Part shown: positions 34,903-43,432 of the stretch, one piece after another | Position numbering within the stretch: position 1 is the stretch's first letter | How the letters are laid out: each line of letters starts with the position of its first letter | Assembly: GCF_025143985.1 (NCBI RefSeq) | Contig: NZ_CP083564.1 | Location: 1,799,501-1,863,500 of the forward strand | Direction of reading: 5' to 3' | From: Sulfitobacter sp. W027 | GTDB taxonomy: Bacteria > Pseudomonadota > Alphaproteobacteria > Rhodobacterales > Rhodobacteraceae | Length of the DNA stretch: 64,000 nucleotides | Translations under genes and position numbers: made by a program | The notes under the pieces: generated by a model | Database searches by the model: none | What the model saw: only the letters and a program-made list of their open reading frames with translations | What the model was told of the DNA's origin: nothing

Positions 34903-36918
34903 GTGGATCTGACAGCCCTCGCACGCGCAAACCCCGATCACTGGTCCAAGGCCACCGCCATTCGCGCGCTGACCCTCGATGCCGTCGCCGCCGCCAATTC
35001 GGGCCATTCCGGCATGCCGATGGGCATGGCCGATGTGGCCACCGTGCTTTTTGAAAAGCACCTGAAGTTCGATGCCTCCAACCCGCTTTGGCCGGATCGT
35101 GACCGCTTCATCTTGTCCGCGGGCCACGGCTCGATGCTGCTCTATTCGCTGCTGCACCTGACCGGCTATGAGCAGTTCCCCATCGAAGAGCTGAAGAACT
35201 TCCGCCAAATGGGCGCACGCACGGCTGGCCACCCGGAAAATTTTCTTGCCGACGCGGTTGAGACCACCACCGGTCCGCTAGGCCAAGGCATCGCCAATTC
35301 GGTTGGCTTCGCCATGGCCGAAGAAATGCTGCGCGCGCAGTATGGTTCCAAGGTCGTGGATCACCACACCTATGTCATCGCCGGCGACGGCTGCCTGATG
35401 GAAGGCGTCAGCCAAGAGGCGATCACGCTGGCAGGCCGCCACAAACTGAGCAAGCTCATCGTGATGTGGGACAACAACAACATTACCATCGACGGCCCGG
35501 TGACCCTGTCGGACAATACCGATCAGGTCGCGCGCTTCAAAGCCGCGCAGTGGCATGTGATCGAAATCGATGGCCACAACCCCGATGAGATCGACGCGGC
35601 CCTGACCGAGGCGAAAGCCTCCGACCTGCCCACGATGATCGCCTGCAAAACCCATATCGCTCTGGGCCACGCGGCACAGGACACCTCGAAAGGCCACGGC
35701 GCTTTGACCGATGCCGATCAAATGGCGGATGCCAAAAAAGCCTATGGCTGGACGACTGGCCCCTTCGAAGTGCCCTCGGATGTGAAATCCGCATGGGAAG
35801 AGATCGGCAAACGCGGTGCCGACGCGCGCCGCGCTTGGGAAGAGCGTTTCGACAAGATGCCCCGCGCCAAGCGCGAGACGTTCAACCGTGCGCTGGCGCT
35901 GGAAGCGCCCAAGAAGATGAGCGCCACCGTCAAAGCCTTCAAAAAGCAGATCACCGACTCCGCGCCCAAGATGGCAACACGAGCGGCCAGCGAAAAAGCC
36001 CTCGAAGTGCTGAACCCGATCCTGCCCGAAACAGTCGGCGGCTCGGCGGACCTGACCGGCTCGAACAACACCAAGACCTCCGATCTGGGTGTCTTCGACG
36101 TGGACAACCGCGGCGGGCGCTATGTCTACTGGGGCATCCGCGAGCACGGCATGTCGGCGGCGATGAACGGTATGGCGCTGCACGGCGGCATCCGTCCCTA
36201 TGGCGGCACCTTCATGTGTTTCACCGACTACGCGCGTCCGTCGATGCGTCTGGCGGCGCTGATGCAAATCCCCACGGCCTTCGTCATGACCCATGACAGC
36301 ATCGGCCTTGGCGAAGACGGCCCGACCCACCAGCCGGTCGAGCATCTGGCAATCAGCCGCGCCACACCCAACACCTACGTCTTCCGCCCCGCCGATGCGG
36401 TGGAAACGGCAGAGGCTTGGGAAATCGCCTTCACCTCTAAAACCACGCCGTCGGTTCTATCACTGACCCGTCAGGGCCTGCCGACCGTGCGCCTGGAGCA
36501 TAAGAACAACAACCTCACCGAAAAAGGCGCCTATGTCCTGGCCGATGCCGAAGGCAAACGTCAGGTGATCTTGATCGCCACCGGGTCTGAGGTGCATGTG
36601 GCCTTGGCCGCGCGCGATCTGCTGCAGGCCGAGGGCATCGGCACCCGCGTCGTCTCCATGCCCTGTATGGAGCTTTTCGCTGCGCAGGACGAGGCCTATC
36701 GCAAGCGCGTGCTGCCCGGGGGTGCTGTGCGTGTCGGTATCGAAGCAGGCATGCGTCAGGGCTGGGATCAATGGCTCTTTGGCGAGCGCGGCAAATACGG
36801 CAAGGCGGACTTCGTCGGCATGGACCGTTTCGGTGCCTCCGCCCCGGCGGAAGAACTGTTCGAGCGTTTCGGCTTCACCGCGGAGAACGTCGCTGAGAAA
36901 GCCAAGGCCTTGCTCTGA
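34903..36918 (+). CDS. tkt: Transketolase
   Basis: This 671-residue thiamine-diphosphate enzyme moves two-carbon units in the pentose phosphate and Calvin pathways. The pyrophosphate motif [13 protein letters not shown]...[10 protein letters not shown] and the catalytic glutamate in YWGIREHGM are clear, with the C-terminal domain complete. GTG at 34903 ([14 protein letters not shown]) follows AAAGGA by 8 bases and is preferred over an upstream TTG that would lie before the promoter -10. It is a single-gene transcript closed by a bidirectional terminator. Confidence 0.95.
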   Translation: MDLTALARANPDHWSKATAIRALTLDAVAAANSGHSGMPMGMADVATVLFEKHLKFDASNPLWPDRDRFILSAGHGSMLLYSLLHLTGYEQFPIEELKNFRQMGARTAGHPENFLADAVETTTGPLGQGIANSVGFAMAEEMLRAQYGSKVVDHHTYVIAGDGCLMEGVSQEAITLAGRHKLSKLIVMWDNNNITIDGPVTLSDNTDQVARFKAAQWHVIEIDGHNPDEIDAALTEAKASDLPTMIACKTHIALGHAAQDTSKGHGALTDADQMADAKKAYGWTTGPFEVPSDVKSAWEEIGKRGADARRAWEERFDKMPRAKRETFNRALALEAPKKMSATVKAFKKQITDSAPKMATRAASEKALEVLNPILPETVGGSADLTGSNNTKTSDLGVFDVDNRGGRYVYWGIREHGMSAAMNGMALHGGIRPYGGTFMCFTDYARPSMRLAALMQIPTAFVMTHDSIGLGEDGPTHQPVEHLAISRATPNTYVFRPADAVETAEAWEIAFTSKTTPSVLSLTRQGLPTVRLEHKNNNLTEKGAYVLADAEGKRQVILIATGSEVHVALAARDLLQAEGIGTRVVSMPCMELFAAQDEAYRKRVLPGGAVRVGIEAGMRQGWDQWLFGERGKYGKADFVGMDRFGASAPAEELFERFGFTAENVAEKAKALL

Positions 36919-36941
36919 TCCACGGATCACGCGGCACAGTA

Positions 36942-36974
36942 AAAAGGGGCGACGGTTCATCCGTCGCCCCTTTT
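36942..36974 (+). terminator. Intrinsic terminator between tkt and the DUF808 gene
   Basis: AAAAGGGGCGACGG (36942-36955) pairs perfectly with CCGTCGCCCCTTTT (36961-36974) around a TTCAT loop. It can serve both convergent genes. Confidence 0.92.
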
Positions 36975-37001
36975 CTATTGTCCTATCACTAGGGCCGCGT
37001 T

Positions 37002-37976
37002 TTACACTGCGGCCTTATGAAAGACCTTTCGCCAGATCGGCGTGATGATTTTCTCACCGACCGGAATTAGCAGCAGGCCAAGAGCCAGACCAAAGACGCC
37101 ATCGATTGCCGCTGTTGTAGTCCACTCCACGGCCCCTTCGAATTGTGCGGGGACCGCATGGCCCACTGTGACTGCAATATCATGGATCCAGTTGTAAGGT
37201 GCAGCAAAGCCCATTTGCTCTAGCCCGTGGATAATAATCGACCCGCCAACCCAAAGCATCGCAGCCGTACCGACGATCGTCAGCAACTTCAGAAAGCCGG
37301 GCATCGCGCGCACCAAGCCGCGCCCCAACGTCCGCGTCAGGGCAAAGCGGCCTTTGTTTGCCATCACCAGCCCCAGATCATCCATTTTGACGATCAATGC
37401 GACCGCACCATAGACCGCAACCGTGATCATCACCGCCACCGCCGCCAATGTCGCCGCTTCCATCCAAAAATTGCTTTCAGGGATCGCAGACAGCGCGATG
37501 GTCATGATTTCCGCCGAAAGGATGAAGTCGGTCTTGATCGCCCCCGCGGCCTTTTGCTCTTCAAGATGGGCCGGGTCTTCGATCACCTTCTCCTTATCGG
37601 GGTAATCCTCATGGCCGTGTCCCCAGCCAAGCGCATGAGCAACCTTCTCAGCCCCCTCAAAACACAGATAAGCCCCGCCGAGCATCAACAGCGGTGGAAT
37701 CGCCCATGGCGCGAAATTCGCTAGAAGCAGTCCAGCCGGCAGCAGATACAGCAACTTATTGCGCAACGATCCTTTGGTGATCTTCCAGATCACCGGCAAT
37801 TCACGCTCGGCCTTGAACCCGTGCAGGTACTTCGGCGTCACCGCCGCATCGTCAATCACCGCGCCCGCCGCCTTTGAGCCCGCCTTGGCCGCCTGCCCGA
37901 TCACGTCATCAACGCTCGCCGCCGCAACCTTGGCGATGGCCGCCACGTCATCCACAAGTGCCAGTAAACCGCTCAT
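37002..37976 (-). CDS. DUF808 family membrane protein (YedI-like)
   Basis: This 324-residue inner-membrane protein has the DUF808 opening MSGLLALVDDVAAIAKVAAASVDDV and several membrane helices (LLYLLPAGLLLANFAPWAIPPLLMLGG and later ones). A hydrophilic segment with HGHEDYPDKEKV lies between helices. The function of the family is unknown. AAGGGG precedes the start at 37976, and a longer frame has no family support. It shares a 218-bp divergent region with gap, which holds two operator-like repeats. Confidence 0.88.
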   Translation of the reverse strand: MSGLLALVDDVAAIAKVAAASVDDVIGQAAKAGSKAAGAVIDDAAVTPKYLHGFKAERELPVIWKITKGSLRNKLLYLLPAGLLLANFAPWAIPPLLMLGGAYLCFEGAEKVAHALGWGHGHEDYPDKEKVIEDPAHLEEQKAAGAIKTDFILSAEIMTIALSAIPESNFWMEAATLAAVAVMITVAVYGAVALIVKMDDLGLVMANKGRFALTRTLGRGLVRAMPGFLKLLTIVGTAAMLWVGGSIIIHGLEQMGFAAPYNWIHDIAVTVGHAVPAQFEGAVEWTTTAAIDGVFGLALGLLLIPVGEKIITPIWRKVFHKAAV

Positions 37977-38051
37977 TCCGTGCCCCTTTTTCCGTATTGC
38001 AACCGAAGTAGCATGTGCAGCCCATCTGGCAAGCCTGAAGCCACCAACACC

Positions 38052-38085
38052 TTTACCGCTAACATACAGGTTTAACGCTAACATA
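38052..38085. promoter_or_regulatory. Tandem operator candidates (TTAnCGnTAA) between DUF808 and gap
   Basis: TTTACCGCTAACATA (38052-38066) and TTTAACGCTAACATA (38071-38085) are direct repeats 19 bases apart, each with the partly palindromic core TTAnCGnTAA centred on CG, as expected of LacI-family operators. The same core is found before lpd. A regulator of central carbon metabolism such as Rhodobacter CceR would fit, but the assignment is inference. Confidence 0.55.
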
Positions 38086-38194
38086 TGGAAATCATTTGGC
38101 TTTGCCCCTTCCCCCTGACCGTCCGCCGCGGATATAGAACGCGCGACCCCGACATACGGCCCCGGATTGCGTGGCCCGAGACAAGGAATGCACC

Positions 38195-39196
38195 ATGACC
38201 ATCAAAGTTGGCATCAACGGATTTGGCCGCATCGGCCGCTGCACGCTCAGCCACATCGCAGCCTCCGGGCGCGATGACATCGAGGTGATCAAGGTAAATG
38301 CCACCGGCCCGCTCAGCACCGCCGCGCATCTCATCAAATACGATTCTGTCCACGGACGTTTCCCTGGCGAGATCACAGTCGACGACGGCTATATGAACCT
38401 CGGTCAGAACGACATTGAGATGATGTCGAGCTATAACCTAGAAGAGCTGGACTGGTCCGGCTGTGACGTGGTTCTGGAATGCACCGGCAAGTTCAACGAC
38501 GGCAATAAGGCCAATGTCCACCTTAAGAACGGCGCCAAACGCGTTCTTCTCTCCGCCCCGGGCAAAAACGTCGATAAGACAATCGTCTACGGCGTGAATG
38601 ACGACCAATTGACCGCCGCCGACCGGATGATCTCAAACGGATCTTGCACAACCAACTGCCTCGCGCCGTTGGCCAAAGTCATGCATGACGCCGTGGGCAT
38701 CGAGAGCGGCCTGATGACGACGATCCACAGCTATACCGGTGACCAGCCGACGCTGGATCGCCGCCACGACGACCTCTACCGTGCGCGCGCCGCTGCCATG
38801 GCGCTAATCCCCACCTCAACCGGGGCGGCCAAGGCTTTGGGCGAAGTGCTGCCTGCGCTCAAAGGCAAACTCGACGGCACCGCCATGCGCGTGCCCACGC
38901 CCAACGTCAGCGCAGTGGACCTGACCTTCCAAGCCAGCCGCGACGTGACCGTCGAAGAGATCAACGCCGCCGCGCGCGCCGCCGCTCAGGGTTCTATGAA
39001 GCGCGTGTTGGCCTATGATCCCGAGCAGAAGGTTAGCATCGACTTTAACCACACCGAGGAAAGCTGCATCTTCGCCCCCGACCAGACCATCGTCGTCGCT
39101 GGCCGCACCGTGCGGGTTCTGGGCTGGTACGACAACGAATGGGCCTTCTCGGTCCGCATGGCCGATGTCGCCGTCGCCATGGGCAAACTGGGCTAA
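38195..39196 (+). CDS. gap: Glyceraldehyde-3-phosphate dehydrogenase
   Basis: This 333-residue enzyme oxidises glyceraldehyde 3-phosphate, or works in reverse in gluconeogenesis. It shows the dinucleotide motif INGFGRIGR, the catalytic C151 in SNGSCTTNCLAP, the histidine in IHSYTGDQ, and the WYDNEW end. Where NAD-specific enzymes have Asp after the second strand (IND), this one has VNATGP, which would relax or shift cofactor use to NADP. AAGGAA precedes ATG at 38195. A 47-codon gene follows after 58 bases. Confidence 0.93.
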   Translation: MTIKVGINGFGRIGRCTLSHIAASGRDDIEVIKVNATGPLSTAAHLIKYDSVHGRFPGEITVDDGYMNLGQNDIEMMSSYNLEELDWSGCDVVLECTGKFNDGNKANVHLKNGAKRVLLSAPGKNVDKTIVYGVNDDQLTAADRMISNGSCTTNCLAPLAKVMHDAVGIESGLMTTIHSYTGDQPTLDRRHDDLYRARAAAMALIPTSTGAAKALGEVLPALKGKLDGTAMRVPTPNVSAVDLTFQASRDVTVEEINAAARAAAQGSMKRVLAYDPEQKVSIDFNHTEESCIFAPDQTIVVAGRTVRVLGWYDNEWAFSVRMADVAVAMGKLG

Positions 39197-39254
39197 GGCT
39201 TGCACGGCGGGGGTGCGCCTGTAATATCAGGCCAACCCCGCCCGGAGCCGCGAC

Positions 39255-39398
39255 ATGACCAACCCCATCGCCATTGTGCTGGCCCTTGTCATTGCCGGAT
39301 TGATGCTGCTTGACGTCTATTCCTACGGCGCGGATCATATGATCTATCTTGGTAAAAAGCTCTTTGAACTAATCGAGTGGATTGCTTTCTGGCGATAA
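39255..39398 (+). CDS. Small single-helix membrane protein (47 aa)
   Basis: A short frame runs from ATG 39255 to TAA 39398. The product starts MTNPIAIVLALVIAGLMLLD, a clear membrane helix (about 4-20), then VYSYGADHMIYLGKKLFELI and an aromatic end. GGAG lies about 8 bases upstream. From memory, short proteins of this sort are seen in other Rhodobacterales, but I cannot confirm that here. Position after gap suggests co-transcription. Its function is unknown. Confidence 0.65.
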   Translation: MTNPIAIVLALVIAGLMLLDVYSYGADHMIYLGKKLFELIEWIAFWR

Positions 39399-39730
39399 GT
39401 CGCGCCGCGCCTCCCATCCCCCTTTTCTGTCCAACCACCCGAGTCCCGCTAGCGGCATGCTATCGGTCACCGATCGCAAATCGGTCTCTGCCGATTTCTA
39501 CAACGCCCACCAAAGCGCTATCTTCCCGTCCGATCAAACCACCCTGCCATGGTACGCTATTAAGCGGGCCTTCTCCAAGCGCATGTGCGACACCCCCAGG
39601 GCAATGGGGGCCAAACTCCGCTAACGAAAAAGGCGCGGCCGCCGATTTGGCGCCACACCCCTCCCCTTCATCCTTTTCTAAAATACCGCGCAGAACCGCC
39701 CCGCAATCGGCCCGTTCTCCACTTTAGAGG
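39399..39730. other. Intergenic region (332 bp) between the small membrane gene and coaD
   Basis: I see no convincing gene. It contains a 10-bp palindrome CCGCTAGCGG, a short repeat (39666-39689) nearly the same as one between pyrC and pyrE, and a GGCGC/GCGCC stem with a T run on the minus strand (39627-39654) that may terminate coaD. An 80-codon open frame overlaps the region but has no RBS or family look. Confidence 0.5.
39627..39654 (-). terminator. Weak candidate terminator after coaD
   Basis: On the minus strand GGCGC (39654 side) can pair with GCGCC, followed by five T. The stem is short and the loop long, so support is modest. Confidence 0.3.
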
Positions 39731-40228
39731 CTACTTCCGCGCAAACCGCTCAATCAGCACCTCGTTCACTGCAGGGGTCACGAATTTGCTGACATCCCCA
39801 TCCAACCGCGCGATCTCTTTCACCAGTTTGCTGGCAATCGCCTGATGGGTGGCCTCGGCCATCAGAAAAACCGTTTCGATCGAATCGTCGAGCTGGCGAT
39901 TCATGCCAACCATCTGGAATTCATACTCAAAGTCCGAGACCGCACGCAGGCCGCGCACAATGATCTGCGCCCCCACATCGCGGGCGCAATCGATCAGCAG
40001 GTTTTCAAAAGGATGCACCACGATCTCGACCCCGGTCTCGGCGGCCAGGTCCACACATTCCGCCTCGATCAGCGCCACCCGTTCTTCAAGGCTGAACAAC
40101 GGCCCCTTGTCGCGGTTGATGGCCACGCCGATCACCAGCCGGTCGACCATGCGCGCAGCGCGGCGGATGATGTCGATATGACCCAGGGTGATCGGGTCAA
40201 ACGTGCCGGGGTAAAGGCCTATGCGCAT
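39731..40228 (-). CDS. coaD: Phosphopantetheine adenylyltransferase
   Basis: This 165-residue nucleotidyltransferase makes dephospho-CoA from phosphopantetheine and ATP. The opening MRIGLYPGTFDPITLGH gives the TxGH active-site motif, and VRGLRAVSDFEYEFQM and the later ISS-like region fit CoaD. The start at 40228 follows AGGACAG. It is a stand-alone gene. Confidence 0.95.
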   Translation of the reverse strand: MRIGLYPGTFDPITLGHIDIIRRAARMVDRLVIGVAINRDKGPLFSLEERVALIEAECVDLAAETGVEIVVHPFENLLIDCARDVGAQIIVRGLRAVSDFEYEFQMVGMNRQLDDSIETVFLMAEATHQAIASKLVKEIARLDGDVSKFVTPAVNEVLIERFARK

Positions 40229-40351
40229 GGAACTGTCCTGATTTGTGCCGCGTTGCGGCATAGCCAAGCATTTCACCGGGCCGAGCGCAACCCGGTTAGC
40301 GGTAGCAGTGCCGCCCCGTCATCAGGGCCGAACCCGGGTGGCCGCGCGCCC

Positions 40352-40786
40352 TCAGCGCCCCATGATCATGCCTTCGAGGGCCTGCTTCTCCATCGACAGC
40401 TCTTGCAACTGCGCCTTGACCACGTCCCCGATCGAGATCACCCCGACCAGTTCACCGTCTTCCAGCACCGGCATGTGGCGGAAACGCCCCGTGGTCATCT
40501 GCTGCAGGATCGCATCCGAGCGGTCGTTGCGGCTACAGGTGACGAGTTTCGTCGTCATGATGCTTTCGACTGTTTGCTGAAGGCAGCCAGCGCCCTGCCG
40601 GCCCAGCTCGCGCACGATGTCTCGCTCCGACAAGATACCATCCGGAGTCTTGCCATCTGTCGAGATAACCAGCGTACCGATCCGCTTTTCCGACAGCATC
40701 TGAGCCGCTTCGGAGATCAGCAAACCCGGCTTGGTTGTGACCACCTTGTCATCCGGTTTGGTCTTGAGAATCTGCGATACCAGCAC
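40352..40786 (-). CDS. CBS-domain pair protein
   Basis: This 144-residue protein consists of two CBS domains (about 8-60 and 75-130), with DGILSERDIVRELGRQG and DGELVGVISIGDVVKAQ as the typical ends of each. Such stand-alone pairs bind adenine nucleotides and sense energy state. GTG at 40786 has AGGAGG 6 bases before it; the upstream frame overlaps the LysR gene and is not family-like. The regulated partner is unknown. Confidence 0.85.
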   Translation of the reverse strand: MLVSQILKTKPDDKVVTTKPGLLISEAAQMLSEKRIGTLVISTDGKTPDGILSERDIVRELGRQGAGCLQQTVESIMTTKLVTCSRNDRSDAILQQMTTGRFRHMPVLEDGELVGVISIGDVVKAQLQELSMEKQALEGMIMGR

Positions 40787-40847
40787 CTGGCGCCTCCTTC
40801 TTTGAACGGCCGTCTTGGGTCCAGCGTCACCGCGAAATCCTTTTCTG

Positions 40848-41768
40848 TCAAGCTTTTGGCGCAGCCTGTTCGGCGGCCAGCGCCTCAAGCCGCATGGTTT
40901 CGGCCCGCAGCCCCACCGCCAGTGCCTCGGCAAAGCCCGAGAGCCGTGCGTTGCGGCGGTCATCGACATGCCGGATCAAATAAAAGGCGCGGGTCAGGCT
41001 CACCTGATCGGGCAGAATCCGCCGCACGCCCGGCGTGGCGGGAAGGGAGAAATCATGCGCGACGCCAATCCCCCCGCCCTGTTGGATCATTCGTACCTGC
41101 ACCGACACCGAGTTCGATGCCAAAGCCACCCGGTTCACACCAAGATCGGCAAGGTAATCCAACTCTCGGTCAAAGATCATATCCGGGATATAGCCAACGA
41201 TCCGATGCCCGGCTAAATCCGCAGTGGACCGGACCGGTGAATGACGCGCGAGATAGCTGTCAGCCGCGGCTAGATGCAGTTTGTAGTCCGTCACTTTTTG
41301 CACGACCAACCGCCCCGCCGTGGGTGCGCTGACGCCGATCGCCATATCGGCCTCGCGCCGTGACAGGTTGAACACCCGTGGCAGGGCGATGATCTGCACA
41401 TCCAGGTCCGGGTTCTGCGCCGCGATGCCGGCGCAGACCTGTGGCAAGAGATAGTTCGCCGCCCCGTCCGGCGCACCTACACGAATCTGGCCCGACAGCC
41501 TGTCACTCTGCACCGGCACCCCGGCGCTGGCGGCGCGCATCGCCTGTTCGACCTTGGCGGCGCGCTGCATCAGATCGCTGCCGGCTTCCGTCAGCGCGTA
41601 GCCCTGCGGGGATTTCACAAAGAGCACGGTCTGCAAGGATTTTTCCAACCGTGCCATACGCCGTCCCAGCGTCGCAGGATCAAGCCGCAAGAGCTTGCCC
41701 GCGGCCGACAGGCTTTGCTCCCGCGCGACCGCCAGAAACAACCGCAGGTCGTCCCAGTTCTGATCCAT
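40848..41768 (-). CDS. LysR-family transcriptional regulator
   Basis: This 306-residue protein has an N-terminal winged helix-turn-helix (DDLRLFLAVAREQSLSAAGKLLRLDPATLGRRMARLEKSL) and a LysR substrate-binding domain (from about residue 95). It is divergent from mmsA with 112 bases between, and two matched inverted repeats lie in that gap, so it probably controls mmsA and its own gene. The effector may be a valine-pathway intermediate; that is inference from context. Confidence 0.9.
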   Translation of the reverse strand: MDQNWDDLRLFLAVAREQSLSAAGKLLRLDPATLGRRMARLEKSLQTVLFVKSPQGYALTEAGSDLMQRAAKVEQAMRAASAGVPVQSDRLSGQIRVGAPDGAANYLLPQVCAGIAAQNPDLDVQIIALPRVFNLSRREADMAIGVSAPTAGRLVVQKVTDYKLHLAAADSYLARHSPVRSTADLAGHRIVGYIPDMIFDRELDYLADLGVNRVALASNSVSVQVRMIQQGGGIGVAHDFSLPATPGVRRILPDQVSLTRAFYLIRHVDDRRNARLSGFAEALAVGLRAETMRLEALAAEQAAPKA

Positions 41769-41788
41769 ACAACGGCCCTCTTTGTGCT

Positions 41789-41844
41789 TTGCAAAAATGC
41801 AAGACGGTTTTGCCATCCTTCCTCTGTTACATTGCTTTTTGCAA
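41789..41844. promoter_or_regulatory. Two matched inverted repeats between the LysR gene and mmsA
   Basis: TTGCAAAAATGCAA (41789-41802) and TTGCTTTTTGCAA (41832-41844) are both TTGC-spacer-GCAA inverted repeats with centres about 42 bases, or four helical turns, apart. The layout suits the recognition and activation sites of a LysR tetramer. Confidence 0.55.
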
Positions 41845-41880
41845 GGCTATCGTGCCGCCAACCATAGAGGAGATCCGATC

Positions 41881-43380
41881 ATGCAAGAGATGACCCATTA
41901 CCTGAACGGCGAACACGTCAAAGGCACCTCCGGGCGCTTCGCCGATGTAATGAACCCCGCCACCGGCGAAGTGCAGGCGAAAGTGCCGCTCGCCAATGGC
42001 GAAGAGCTGAACAAAGCCGTTGAATACGCCGCCGCCGCCCAGCCCAAATGGGCCGCGACCAACCCGCAGCGCCGCGCCCGCGTGCTAATGAAATTCGTCT
42101 CCCTGCTAAACCGCGACATGGACAAGCTGGCCGAGGCGCTGAGCCGCGAGCACGGCAAGACCTTGCCCGACGCCGCCGGTGACGTGCAGCGTGGCCTTGA
42201 AGTGGTCGAATACTGCATCGGCGCGCCCGAACTGCTGAAAGGTGATTTCACCGACAGCGCCGGCCCCGGCATCGACATGTACTCCATGCGTCAGGCGCTT
42301 GGTGTGACGGCAGGCATCACGCCCTTCAACTTCCCCGCCATGATCCCGATGTGGATGTTCGCCCCGGCCATCGCCTGCGGCAACGCCTTTATCCTGAAGC
42401 CTTCCGAGCGTGACCCCTCCGTCCCGCTGATGCTGGCCGAACTGCTGGAAGAAGCCGGTCTGCCCAAGGGCATCATTCAGGTCGTGAACGGCGACAAAGA
42501 AGCCGTCGACGCGATCCTGCACCATGACGTCATTCAGTCGGTGGGTTTCGTAGGTTCCACGCCGATTGCCGAATACATCTATGCAACTGGCTGTGCCAAC
42601 GGCAAGCGCGTGCAGTGTTTCGGTGGCGCCAAGAACCACATGATCATCATGCCCGACGCAGACATGGACCAAGCTGCCGACGCACTAATCGGCGCGGGCT
42701 ACGGTGCTGCTGGCGAACGCTGCATGGCGATTTCCGTGGCCGTGCCGGTGGGGGATGAAACCGCCGACCGTCTGATCGAAAAGCTGGTGCCGCGCATCGA
42801 AAAGCTGAAAGTCGGCCCCTACACTTCCGGCAATGACGTGGACTACGGCCCGGTTGTGACTGCCGCCGCCAAGGCCAATATCGAACGTCTGGTTCAGACC
42901 GGTATCGATCAGGGCGCGGAACTGGTCGTCGACGGGCGCGACTTCAAACTGCAAGGCTATGAGAACGGCTATTTCGTCGGTCCGCACCTCTTTGACCGTG
43001 CGACCAAGGATATGGACATCTACAAGCAGGAAATCTTTGGCCCCGTGCTGACCTGTGTGCGTGCCAAGGACTACGAAGAGGCAATCGGCCTTGCGATGGA
43101 CCACGAGTATGGCAATGGCACCGCGATCTTTACCCGTGACGGCGACGCGGCACGTGACTTTGCCAACCGGATCAATGTCGGCATGGTCGGCGTCAACGTG
43201 CCGATCCCGGTGCCGCTGGCCTACCACACCTTTGGCGGCTGGAAGAAATCCGTCTTTGGCGATTTGAACCAGCACGGGCCGGATGCGTTCAAGTTCTACA
43301 CCCGCACTAAGACCGTAACGGCCCGCTGGCCGTCGGGCATCAAAGAGGGTGGCGAGTTCTCCATCCCCGTGATGGAGTGA
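41881..43380 (+). CDS. mmsA: Methylmalonate-semialdehyde dehydrogenase (CoA-acylating)
   Basis: This 499-residue aldehyde dehydrogenase converts methylmalonate semialdehyde to propionyl-CoA and CO2 at the end of valine degradation. It has the NAD-binding [12 protein letters not shown], the nucleophile C281 in [11 protein letters not shown], and the [12 protein letters not shown] block, with the MmsA-type [25 protein letters not shown] precedes ATG at 41881; a longer in-frame extension covers the regulatory repeats and is not coding. The following gene is separated by a strong hairpin. Confidence 0.95.
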   Translation: MQEMTHYLNGEHVKGTSGRFADVMNPATGEVQAKVPLANGEELNKAVEYAAAAQPKWAATNPQRRARVLMKFVSLLNRDMDKLAEALSREHGKTLPDAAGDVQRGLEVVEYCIGAPELLKGDFTDSAGPGIDMYSMRQALGVTAGITPFNFPAMIPMWMFAPAIACGNAFILKPSERDPSVPLMLAELLEEAGLPKGIIQVVNGDKEAVDAILHHDVIQSVGFVGSTPIAEYIYATGCANGKRVQCFGGAKNHMIIMPDADMDQAADALIGAGYGAAGERCMAISVAVPVGDETADRLIEKLVPRIEKLKVGPYTSGNDVDYGPVVTAAAKANIERLVQTGIDQGAELVVDGRDFKLQGYENGYFVGPHLFDRATKDMDIYKQEIFGPVLTCVRAKDYEEAIGLAMDHEYGNGTAIFTRDGDAARDFANRINVGMVGVNVPIPVPLAYHTFGGWKKSVFGDLNQHGPDAFKFYTRTKTVTARWPSGIKEGGEFSIPVME

Positions 43381-43388
43381 TCCATCCC

Positions 43389-43412
43389 GCCGGCCGCCTT
43401 CGGGCGGCCGGC
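43389..43412 (+). other. UUCG-capped stem-loop between mmsA and the next gene
   Basis: GCCGGCCGCC (43389-43398) pairs perfectly with GGCGGCCGGC (43403-43412) around a TTCG loop. No T run follows, so it is more likely an RNA stabiliser or attenuator between cistrons than a terminator. Confidence 0.65.
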
Positions 43413-43432
43413 CCCTGCCGGAGGCCAGAGCC

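Noticed and set aside
35278..36345. 355-codon open frame antisense to tkt
   Set aside because: It lies wholly within tkt and has no features of its own.
39382..39624. 80-codon open frame after the small gap-linked gene
   Set aside because: No RBS, overlaps the preceding gene, and reads as composition-driven sequence.
39845..41332. 495-codon open frame on the plus strand across coaD, the CBS gene and the LysR gene
   Set aside because: It spans three well-supported minus-strand genes and is low in recognisable sequence; it is an antisense artefact.
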